From positions 1 through 24,342 of the forward strand of contig JAEWVL010000207.1 in assembly GCA_023396665.1 (NCBI GenBank): a DNA stretch of 24,342 nt. Reading direction: 5' to 3'. The DNA comes from Spirochaetota bacterium. Its GTDB lineage: Bacteria; Spirochaetota; UBA4802; JAFGJZ01. Made by a program: the position numbers and the translations under genes. Every line of letters begins with the position of its first letter. Position 1 is the stretch's first letter. This document shows positions 7,459 to 15,060 of the stretch, piece by piece. A model generated the notes under the pieces. The model did no database searches. It was not told where the DNA came from and saw only the letters and a program-made list of their open reading frames with translations.

Positions 7459-8845
7459 AATAAAGATTAATGGTGTGCCGGTAAGCGCAGCTCCGGGTAT
7501 GAGCATTCTTGAAGCCGCAACGATGGCAGGACTCAGAATACCCCACCTCTGCGACGGTATGGGCTCACACAAAGCCTCGTGCCTGCTGTGCATCGTGCGC
7601 GACGTGAGCACAGGAACTGTCATTGCGGCCTGCGAACATCCCGCGGCTCCTGGTATGCAAATTATTACAGAAGACAACGAGATAAACTCATTGCGCATGA
7701 AATCGCTCGAACTTCTCCTGGCTGAACACGGAGGCGACTGCATCGCCCCCTGTGCGCTTGTCTGCCCGGCGCAGCTTCGCGTTGATCTGATGGTGCAACT
7801 CGCAGAAGAGGGGCGGCGGGGGGATGCGGCAGCCCTGCTGTATGCGGCAATCCCGCTGCCGCGTGTAAGCAATTTTTTATGCAAGGCCCCCTGTGAATCA
7901 AGCTGCCGCAGAAAAATCGAGGCCGACGGTAAAGCTCTCGAAATTCGCACGGTAAAAAAATATTTGGCCGAACAAATTTCACCCCGTATCGGCGCTCAGG
8001 CTGAAGACAAGTCTATTCTCATTCTCGGCGGAGGAGCCGCGGCGCTTGCAGCTCTGTGGCATGCCGCCTCGGCCGGATACACTGTCACACTCGCAAGCCG
8101 CAGCGGCTGGGCTGGAGCACTAAAGACGCAGGCGCCATCGCTTCCCGAGGGTCTTCTCGAAGAAGAGATCGGGCGCCTGGTCACCGCCGCGAAAGCCGAA
8201 CTGATCGAACATGAAATCGCGGAAGATGACCCCATTTGTGAGAACTATAGCGCTGTGGTCGATTGTACGAAGATACATTGTTCCGGCACAATAGCGCGTG
8301 ATTTTTATCACGGCCGCGTGGCCGCCGAAGAAACGATAGCGGTAATCGAGTCACGGCCGTCCGGTATACAGAAGAAAAGCTCACCCTCGCGTCTCAGCAA
8401 TCCAGACACAGCCACACTCGCCGTTTTTGAAGAGAACCGCAGAATTATTGCCGAAAACACGGGTGAACTGACACCGATCGGCGGCAAATTATGTCTGCGC
8501 TGCGGCTGTGAGAGCGCACAAAATTGCCGATTAAAACAAATCGCCGATGAGCTTAAATTTAAAGCCGGGCACTGTGAAACTGTTCTCAATGACGATTTTC
8601 TGCAAATCGAACGGCATGGTGATCTGATCTACTCACCGGCGAAGTGTGTGCGCTGCGCGTTGTGTATCACCGAAGCACAGAAGTTAGATCCCCGTCCGCA
8701 TCTTGATTTCTGCGGCCGGGGCGGCGCAACACGTCTCATCTTCGACCCCCTGAACCCTCCCCTGAAAGAGAGTGCACAGGCTCTTGCTGAGGTCTGCCCG
8801 ACAGCGGCACTTGTGTATTCAAAAACGAAGGAGGCGGTGCAATAA
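7445..8845 (+). CDS. NuoG-N / GltD-like hybrid Fe-S subunit
   Basis: 466 aa from an ATG preceded by AAGGAG and overlapping the NuoEF stop by 14 bp. The N-terminus is a [2Fe-2S] plant-type domain with C36, C46, C49 and C63, as in NuoG/HndD. Next is a GltD/dihydropyrimidine-dehydrogenase domain II: C99, C103, C107-Pro and then C-K-A-P-C-E-S-S-C at about 150-158. A glycine-rich G-G-G-A-A-A-L segment follows but lacks the usual G-x-G-P-A-G. The FAD/NAD region is much shorter than in GltD. The C-terminus returns to a NuoG-like cluster region (K-C-V-R-C-A-L-C, then F-C-G-R-G and a closing C-P-T-A-A-L). It is probably an electron-relay partner of NuoEF, with the flavin site lost. Confidence 0.8.
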   Translation: MSSFEIKINGVPVSAAPGMSILEAATMAGLRIPHLCDGMGSHKASCLLCIVRDVSTGTVIAACEHPAAPGMQIITEDNEINSLRMKSLELLLAEHGGDCIAPCALVCPAQLRVDLMVQLAEEGRRGDAAALLYAAIPLPRVSNFLCKAPCESSCRRKIEADGKALEIRTVKKYLAEQISPRIGAQAEDKSILILGGGAAALAALWHAASAGYTVTLASRSGWAGALKTQAPSLPEGLLEEEIGRLVTAAKAELIEHEIAEDDPICENYSAVVDCTKIHCSGTIARDFYHGRVAAEETIAVIESRPSGIQKKSSPSRLSNPDTATLAVFEENRRIIAENTGELTPIGGKLCLRCGCESAQNCRLKQIADELKFKAGHCETVLNDDFLQIERHGDLIYSPAKCVRCALCITEAQKLDPRPHLDFCGRGGATRLIFDPLNPPLKESAQALAEVCPTAALVYSKTKEAVQ

Positions 8846-8888
8846 ACGGCATCACAGCGCTTTGCAATTTATGATAGACATGTTATTA

Positions 8889-8923
8889 CGGAATCTTACG
8901 CTCGATAAGGGCATAAGATTCCG
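8889..8923. promoter_or_regulatory. 10-bp perfect inverted repeat in the 104-bp gap
   Basis: Arms 8889-8898 and 8914-8923 are perfectly complementary (CGGAATCTTA pairs with TAAGATTCCG) around a 15-nt loop. No T-run follows, so it is not a classical Rho-independent terminator. It could be an operator, an attenuator or an mRNA stabiliser between the redox genes and the propeller/ABC genes. The gap 8846-8949 holds no other visible feature. Confidence 0.5.
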
Positions 8924-8949
8924 CTAACACCTTTACAGGAATTTTCTTT

Positions 8950-10053
8950 ATGAAATTATCGCACAATTTTTATACATTCGCAATAGCGCTCCTGCTGCTC
9001 GAAATCCTCTCCTGCGGCAAACCTCGCAGCAAGCCGGAACTGCATCCTTCGCTGATTCTTCAGGCAGAATTGCAGGCTGGTTCCGCTGTAAGCGCATCAC
9101 CCCTTATCGAAAAAGACGGCACGCACACGACACTTTACGCCGTCACGACAGATGGAAGTATCATCGCCTGGGATATCGAAAAAGGCAAAGAGCTCTGGCG
9201 ATTCAATAGCGAGGTATCATTTGAGGCTGCACCGCTGATGATTGACGGCAGCCTCTATGCCGCATCACTCGAGGGTGAGTTGCTCGCCATCGACGCAAAA
9301 GACGGGCGACTTCTGAAAAAGGCCGGAGGTTTCGGCCAGATAAAGGGAGGACTCAGTGCGGATAACGACGGAAAATCATTCTACGCCGGCAGCTATGACA
9401 ACAATCTCTACAAACTGAAAACCGAAGATCTTTCTGTAATATGGAAATTTTCCGCAACAAATTTTATTAATGGAAAAGCCCTGCTCTTCGACGATTATCT
9501 TGCGTTCGGTTCGTGCGACGCGAAGCTCTATGTGCTTGAGCGCATCAGCGGCAGACTCGTCGCCGCGGCCAGGAGTCCATCCTATATTCCTTCGACACCG
9601 GCCGCCGGTAAAGGCGATATCATCTACTATGCGGCTTACGAAGGTGAAATTTGCGCCTGGTCACTGCAGAATGGAACCTTATGGACTCACCTGGCAGAAC
9701 CGGCCTCGCCCGTACGATCACCCGTGACACTCGCCGGCGGGAAAATCATCTACGCGAATCAGCGCGGCCGTATCAGCGCCCTTGATGCGAAAACAGGCGC
9801 AGAACGCTGGCATTTCGAAGGGGGAAGTCCTGTCGATTTTGAGGCAATCAACACCCCTGCCGGAATCATCAGCGCCGGCGCCGATGGCACACTTTACCTT
9901 CTTGATCATGAAGATGGCGGCGAACTTCTCTCTTACCCGCTCGGCGGACTTCCCTCGCTGGGTGCGGCATGGCATGAGCCCTGGCTTGCCGTCGGCACTT
10001 CGACGGGTAAAATCATGATCTTTCGCCTGGAAATGCGTACGGAGAGAAAATAA
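8950..10053 (+). CDS. PQQ-type/BamB-like beta-propeller lipoprotein
   Basis: 367 aa. The signal peptide ends in an I19-L-S-C22 lipobox. Successive blades carry patterns such as I-I-A-W-D-I-E-K-G-K-E-L-W and I-S-A-L-D-A-K-T-G-A-E-R-W, typical of PQQ_2 repeats and BamB. This is the third propeller in the cluster and is followed without a gap by an ABC ATPase (TAATG overlap). It may be an envelope scaffold for the export module or another extracytoplasmic partner of the redox chain. An AGGA lies 9 bp before the ATG. Confidence 0.85.
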   Translation: MKLSHNFYTFAIALLLLEILSCGKPRSKPELHPSLILQAELQAGSAVSASPLIEKDGTHTTLYAVTTDGSIIAWDIEKGKELWRFNSEVSFEAAPLMIDGSLYAASLEGELLAIDAKDGRLLKKAGGFGQIKGGLSADNDGKSFYAGSYDNNLYKLKTEDLSVIWKFSATNFINGKALLFDDYLAFGSCDAKLYVLERISGRLVAAARSPSYIPSTPAAGKGDIIYYAAYEGEICAWSLQNGTLWTHLAEPASPVRSPVTLAGGKIIYANQRGRISALDAKTGAERWHFEGGSPVDFEAINTPAGIISAGADGTLYLLDHEDGGELLSYPLGGLPSLGAAWHEPWLAVGTSTGKIMIFRLEMRTERK

Positions 10054-10763
10054 TGATCGGTTCATCAACACACACACGCACAGCCCTGCTTAAAATCGAC
10101 GCGCTGAAACGATCGTATGCCAACCGCGAGGGTCTCATCATCGCGGAAGTTCTGCGCGGGTTAAGCTTTGAGGTGGAAAGCGGAGAATGCGTCGCCATCC
10201 TCGGCCCGTCGGGCAGCGGCAAAACCACGCTGCTCAATCTCTGCGGCCTGCTTGACCGCCCCGATTCGGGTTCCATTTTTTTTGAAGGTGAAGCGACAGA
10301 GAAATGGAGCGAGTCACGTTGTGACCGCTACCGCAGCCGCGAACTCGGCATCATCTTTCAGGAACACCTTCTTCTGCCCCAGCTGAACGTTCTTGAAAAT
10401 GTACTGTTAAGCGCCATGGCTCCCGACATGAGAAAATGTAGCCCTGAACAGATATCACGGGCGCATCTTCTGCTTGAGAGAGTTTCTCTTGACGGTAAAC
10501 AGCAGCGCTATCCGGGAGAGCTGTCGACCGGCGAACGGCAGCGTGTGGCAGCGGCCCGGGCGCTCATGAACAGACCGAAACTCGTGCTCGCCGACGAGCC
10601 CACCGGAGCCCTTGACAGCGAAAACAGTCTCGCTGTCGCCCGGCTTCTTATCGAACTGACGCGGGAACAAGGCAGTGCCCTTCTCATGGTGACCCACTCT
10701 GAAGCGATGGCCTCTTTGATGCAGAGACGGATGCATCTCAAAGACGGCAGGGTAGTCTGCTGA
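10053..10763 (+). CDS. ABC transporter ATPase, LolD/MacB type
   Basis: 236 aa. Walker A is G-P-S-G-S-G-K-T-T at about 50-58. The ABC signature is L-S-T-G-E-R-Q-R-V, and Walker B with its D-loop is L-V-L-A-D-E-P-T-G-A-L-D. These belong to the MacB/LolD/FtsE class, which energises mechanotransmission rather than transmembrane substrate flux. The gene overlaps its propeller and permease neighbours by one base each (TAATG and TGATG), so the three are almost certainly translationally coupled. Confidence 0.93.
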   Translation: MIGSSTHTRTALLKIDALKRSYANREGLIIAEVLRGLSFEVESGECVAILGPSGSGKTTLLNLCGLLDRPDSGSIFFEGEATEKWSESRCDRYRSRELGIIFQEHLLLPQLNVLENVLLSAMAPDMRKCSPEQISRAHLLLERVSLDGKQQRYPGELSTGERQRVAAARALMNRPKLVLADEPTGALDSENSLAVARLLIELTREQGSALLMVTHSEAMASLMQRRMHLKDGRVVC

Positions 10764-13700
10764 TGCGCGAATGCAGTCTGCTCAGGGCTTCACGCCGATT
10801 TTACGCAAGAAAGCTGATCATTCTGGGTGCGGCGGGCTTTCTAGCCTCTGCACTGATCTCAGCCGATTTTCTCGCCGGCGACTCGGTTCGAAAGAGTATC
10901 GCAGCCCACAATCTCGGTAAAATCGGCAGCGCCACCCACCTGCTCGCCGCCTCAACCCCTTTTCTGGCCGATCTTGACCGTCGCATTGAAGCAAACGCAA
11001 AAGGTGTGCGAGCCGCATCAATATTGGAGCTTCCCCTCATTTCGGCGACATCCGGGGGCATCACCGAACGCGGACTCACTGTAAGCGGCATCGATGGCGG
11101 CTTTCTCTCATTTTATAAAGATCATACTTTTGCCGCAACTTGCCCGCATCGCGGCGAGCTGTGGCTCAACAAAAACAGCGCCGCTTTGCTTGGCTGTACC
11201 GACGGTGAGCGGGTAGTGCTGCGCATACCGCGTGCATCTTCCGGCGAGGTTCTTCAACCCGCGGCGCGCGGTCTGCCTGAATTCAGTGATCGCGAATTCA
11301 CCATCACGCGCATACTCGAAGACACCGGACCGGGGCGTTTTCAAATCGAGATCACCCAGCGCCCGCCCCTGCTTTTCTATGTCAACCGGGATGAACTTGG
11401 CGAACTGTCCGGTGTTGCGGGACGCGCCAACAGAGTACTGATAGAAGCTGCGGGTGAGTTCATTCTGCCGAAGGCCACGATCAGGCCGGGCGACGCCGGA
11501 CTGACACTCAGCCCTTCACCGCAGGGCGTGCTTCTCAGAAGTGCAGCTTATTTCATTTCGCCTTCGATACTTGGCGCCGCCCGCGAGGCTATTCCCGGGG
11601 GCGAAGCTATTTATTCTTCTTTTTTGTATACTGCTGAAAGCGGCGATGGTATTCGGCCCTACCTGTTTTTTGTCTCATCCGACGGGGATACACAGGTAAA
11701 GGTATCCCCCCTTCTCGCACGCGAAACGGGTGCAGGCCCGGGCAAAGAACTCACTCTGGACTACTTCGTCTTTTCGAATGACGACGGATCGCTCACCCGC
11801 CGTAAAAAACGTATCAGCGTCGATGCAATAGCGACTGATGCCGAACTTCTGAGCCGGCGCGACGAGGTTCCCGGTTTTCCCGGTCTTGACGAGGGACGAA
11901 GCTGCCGGGAATGGGAGAGCTCGCTTCCCATCGACCTGTCGCTGGTGAGCGACTCTGTCGAAGCAGACTGGAAGCGACACGGCAAGCGCCCGCTTCTCAT
12001 ACTCGACAGCGAAAGCGCGCGGGCCATCAGTCCGGACCCGGTCATCTACCGCGCACCTTCTGAATTTTCGCTCCGGAGCGTCGAAGACGCTCTTGCTGCA
12101 AAGCTCGACGCACAGAGTATCGGCGCCCGCATAGTGCCCCTTCGCGACGAACTTATCGCCGCCTCACGCGGCTCTGTGGATTTTTCAGCGCTTTTCATTG
12201 CTATGAGTTTTTTTCTTATTGCAGCCATGCTCTTTATGCACGCGGTTGCCGCACTGCAGTTTATCGGCAGCAGAAGAACGGAAGCCGGTGTCTTGCGTGC
12301 GATCGGCTTTCACACAACAAAAATGCAGCTCCATTACCTGCGCGAGATACTGCCGTTTATCATTATTCCCGGTGCGGCCGGCAGTGTCGCTGGTATCGCC
12401 CTGGTGCATCTGCTTCTCGCGGCGCTTCGCACTGTATGGTACGGCATCGTACACACCGATGCGCTTAGCCTCTTCGTCGCACCCCGGCTTATCGTGATAG
12501 CGTTTATTGCCGGCACATTGCCGGTGATTGTCGTCTCTTCGCTGGTGATCCACTCAAGATTACAGAGAATGAGCGCAAAGGAGATCGCGCTCGCTGTTCC
12601 CGGAATTTCTCGCAAAAAAAAGATTCTGCTGTCGCTTTGTTCGCTCGCCTGCCTGCTCACATGTATAACGACAGCGCTGGCGGCGACACGTTTCAGATCA
12701 GTCGAAAGCGCTCTGTTTTTTCTCTCGGGAACTTTTCTTTTAGGAGCTGCGCTCTCGTTCATACTCCTGGTTCGCGCGCGCACTCCGCTTCGTGACCGGG
12801 CAATTCTCATTGTCACCGCAGTGTCGCTCTTTATTACAGCTTCGGTGAGCGCGAACCGCCGGCTGATGAACTTTGACCCCGCACAAAGCAAATCCCCGAC
12901 CGGCGGGCGGACGTTTATCGTGGAAACAGCGAGCGGCATACCCGATGACCGGTTTCCCGCAACCGGACGAATGCTGATCCCCTTTACCGTTTACGGTAAA
13001 GAACGGGCAAACTGTCTTAATTTGAATGACTTGCGCAGGCCCGGAATTCTCGGTTTCGACGGTGAAATCATGGATCGTGAAAAAATATTCACCTTAAAAT
13101 CACCACGTGGCGAAGAGATCGCCTGGAAGAGCCTCTCCTCACCCCTTGCCGACGGAAGCATTCCCGCAGCGGTCGACGCATCTGTACTGCAGTGGAGCCT
13201 GAAGCTGTCGCCCGGAGACAGGATCGTCTATCGCATTTCGGCGTCAAAACAGATCAGCTTCACCATCATCGCGATTACCAACAACACCTGCCTTCAGGGT
13301 ATGCTCTATGCTGACAGAAAACTTCTGTATAATAATTTCAAGATAAGCGATTCCTCGGTTTTTCTCGCGGGCAGCGAGGCGTCTGAACGGGAGCGGCGTT
13401 ATCTCGGGCGTCTCTTCGCTCCATGGGGTGGAAGCATACGCTCGACTACCGCCGCGCTTTCTCTTTTCATGGAACTTGAAAACACCTATCTGCGGATTTT
13501 CCAGACCATGTCAATGCTCGCGTTTATTCCCGGTTTCATCGGACTCGCCCTACTCGTACGTTCGTCACAGATCGACGATGCGGCGCAAAGGCGTCTCATG
13601 ACGGCTCTCGGTTTTTCCAGACGCACTCTTCGCGCAATATTTCTGCAACGAAACGCCGGACTTCTTGCCGTGGCTGCGGCACTTTCGGCCGCGGCGGCCC

Positions 13701-13828
13701 TTCTGAGCGCGCTGCCTCTCATCAGGGGGGGCTATATCGGCGATATCCTGAAAATTCTCGCGTTCTTTTACGGAGCGGCACTCGCTACGGGAACGATTCT
13801 CATCGCCGCACTTTCGGGAACGGAGTGA
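10763..13828 (+). CDS. FtsX/MacB-type ABC permease, large two-module form
   Basis: 1021 aa. An N-terminal membrane segment (about 17-38) is followed by a large extracytoplasmic domain of roughly 430 residues. A core FtsX domain comes next, with membrane segments near 475-500, 525-560 and 565-595 and the R-R-x-E-x-G-x-L-R-A-I-G-F motif. Further segments lie near 617-690, then a second periplasmic domain, and three closing segments after about 905. The length and about ten segments resemble the large YbbP-like FtsX permeases rather than the 4-TM MacB/LolC. With the ATPase it probably extracts or moves envelope substrates such as lipoproteins or lipids. The substrate is unknown. This is the last gene of the operon. 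Confidence 0.88.
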   Translation: MRECSLLRASRRFYARKLIILGAAGFLASALISADFLAGDSVRKSIAAHNLGKIGSATHLLAASTPFLADLDRRIEANAKGVRAASILELPLISATSGGITERGLTVSGIDGGFLSFYKDHTFAATCPHRGELWLNKNSAALLGCTDGERVVLRIPRASSGEVLQPAARGLPEFSDREFTITRILEDTGPGRFQIEITQRPPLLFYVNRDELGELSGVAGRANRVLIEAAGEFILPKATIRPGDAGLTLSPSPQGVLLRSAAYFISPSILGAAREAIPGGEAIYSSFLYTAESGDGIRPYLFFVSSDGDTQVKVSPLLARETGAGPGKELTLDYFVFSNDDGSLTRRKKRISVDAIATDAELLSRRDEVPGFPGLDEGRSCREWESSLPIDLSLVSDSVEADWKRHGKRPLLILDSESARAISPDPVIYRAPSEFSLRSVEDALAAKLDAQSIGARIVPLRDELIAASRGSVDFSALFIAMSFFLIAAMLFMHAVAALQFIGSRRTEAGVLRAIGFHTTKMQLHYLREILPFIIIPGAAGSVAGIALVHLLLAALRTVWYGIVHTDALSLFVAPRLIVIAFIAGTLPVIVVSSLVIHSRLQRMSAKEIALAVPGISRKKKILLSLCSLACLLTCITTALAATRFRSVESALFFLSGTFLLGAALSFILLVRARTPLRDRAILIVTAVSLFITASVSANRRLMNFDPAQSKSPTGGRTFIVETASGIPDDRFPATGRMLIPFTVYGKERANCLNLNDLRRPGILGFDGEIMDREKIFTLKSPRGEEIAWKSLSSPLADGSIPAAVDASVLQWSLKLSPGDRIVYRISASKQISFTIIAITNNTCLQGMLYADRKLLYNNFKISDSSVFLAGSEASERERRYLGRLFAPWGGSIRSTTAALSLFMELENTYLRIFQTMSMLAFIPGFIGLALLVRSSQIDDAAQRRLMTALGFSRRTLRAIFLQRNAGLLAVAAALSAAAALLSALPLIRGGYIGDILKILAFFYGAALATGTILIAALSGTE

Positions 13829-13852
13829 TCTCAATGACACTTCACAGTATAA

Positions 13853-14773
13853 CTACCCCCCATAAACCTCCAAACTCTTCTTAAGCATATCGACCATTTC
13901 CTTTCTCACACTCGAAGGCTTCACAATCTCCACTTTTTCACCGTATAAAAAAAGCTGCTTGCATAGCGCCATCGTATCTGAAATCGAAAAGTGTATGGTA
14001 TAGTCCTCGGCTGATTCTTCTATGATATCGGTTTCGATTCCGGCGAGAAAGTCCAGAAAATTGTTATGAAGCTCTTTTCTGTATTTCACTGTCACCTCTG
14101 TCGGCCGCTTCTTCGAGATGAACGATCCGATAGAATATTTGAAAAGTTCGCTGACATCGGGAATGCTTTCTCTGAAAATCAGGTCTCTCACCTTTAGATC
14201 GCGAATACGGTTAAGAACAAAAAGACATACATTGCCGTCAAATTCCCGCAAAGCGGCAAGATAGAGATTGTTGTTTTTCAGAACGATGTGATAGGGATGC
14301 GCAACGACCTTCTGTTTTTTTGCGTTATTGCTCGTATAGCTGAACTCAATAACTTTCATTTCAATTGCCGCGAAATGAATCCTTGCCAGAAGCCACAGAC
14401 AAACTTCAGGCTGCTGTTTTGCGAGAGACTGAAGCAGCAGATCTTTCTGAATATCCTTTATTACAAAAGCCGAATAGACATTCAGCAGCTGATTAAGAAG
14501 TTCCTCTTTTATTGGTTCCTGTAGTGTATATCTTCGAGCCCCTTTTTTCTTTGTTAATAAAAGTCCAAGCTCACCCTGAATATATTCATCCGTGCATCTG
14601 TTCATCACACTGTCGGTGATGATCTCTTCATCTTCCTCACGGCTGAGAATATCGGCAAGTGTCTGATTATTCCAGTTTTGCGTGTCGGCTTTATTCTGCA
14701 CAAGCGCAAGTATATGAAGATAGCGTTTTAGAATATTGATCTGCGTTGTCGGTTTGGGTACTTGCTTGTTCAT
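13853..14773 (-). CDS. WYL-domain transcriptional regulator
   Basis: 306 aa from the ATG at 14773, which is preceded by AGAGGAAAC. A longer frame opens at 14806 but lacks a good ribosome binding site. Residues about 1-90 look like a winged helix-turn-helix. A WYL domain follows with I-E-F-S-Y, H-P-Y-H-I-V, N-N-L-Y-L-A-A-L-R and L-N-R-I-R-D-L-K-V, and the C-terminus resembles a WCX dimerisation domain. The layout is that of BrxR/CapW-type regulators, which repress phage-defence operons and respond to nucleic-acid or nucleotide signals. It is divergent from the AAA+ gene, with palindromes in the shared region, so it probably controls that gene and itself. Confidence 0.82.
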   Translation of the reverse strand: MNKQVPKPTTQINILKRYLHILALVQNKADTQNWNNQTLADILSREEDEEIITDSVMNRCTDEYIQGELGLLLTKKKGARRYTLQEPIKEELLNQLLNVYSAFVIKDIQKDLLLQSLAKQQPEVCLWLLARIHFAAIEMKVIEFSYTSNNAKKQKVVAHPYHIVLKNNNLYLAALREFDGNVCLFVLNRIRDLKVRDLIFRESIPDVSELFKYSIGSFISKKRPTEVTVKYRKELHNNFLDFLAGIETDIIEESAEDYTIHFSISDTMALCKQLFLYGEKVEIVKPSSVRKEMVDMLKKSLEVYGG

Positions 14774-14819
14774 CGTTTCCTCTCGTTTGATAAGTAATCG
14801 CAACATCCGTCTTCCCGCT

Positions 14820-14834
14820 ATATGTCTTTACGGC
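14820..14834. promoter_or_regulatory. partial copy of the 25-bp palindromic element
   Basis: Fifteen bases match 13 of 15 central positions of the perfect copy at 18287-18311, but the right arm is disrupted. It lies about 47-61 bp upstream of the WYL start codon, where an autoregulatory site would be expected. Confidence 0.35.
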
Positions 14835-14923
14835 TGTATCCAGTACTATTCACGTAATGATTTCATTCATAAAAGATACGAACAGAAAGGCGGGTGTCAA
14901 GGTGAAAAAACGACAAAATACTC

Positions 14924-14948
14924 AACGTACACCGTCACGGCGTATGTT
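14924..14948. promoter_or_regulatory. 25-bp palindromic operator candidate, copy 1
   Basis: The left arm AACGTACACC and right arm GGCGTATGTT flank a GTCAC centre. The element is an imperfect palindrome and is identical at 20 of 25 positions to the element at 18287-18311. It lies 112 bp before the AAA+ start and about 150 bp from the WYL start. Binding by the WYL protein is inferred from position and recurrence. Confidence 0.6.
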
Positions 14949-15060
14949 CTCACTTCATGATGGTGTATGTTTGAATGTTTGATTTCAGACAGTCCTTGTG
15001 TTCAGGGATGTAACTACCCGGTGAATTATCAAAATATCATATATCGATGAGAGGTACAAC

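Larger units (their letters stand above)
14774..15060. promoter_or_regulatory. divergent WYL/AAA+ control region
   Basis: This 287-bp AT-rich region separates the two divergent starts. It contains one 25-bp imperfect palindrome (14924-14948) and a partial copy (14820-14834), annotated separately. The AAA+ gene has a GAGAGG ribosome binding site 7 bp before its ATG. I could not place -35/-10 boxes with confidence. No gene is visible in it. Confidence 0.55.

Noticed and set aside
12334..12939. 201-aa minus-strand ORF within the FtsX permease gene
   Set aside because: It is a shadow frame of a strongly supported coding region.
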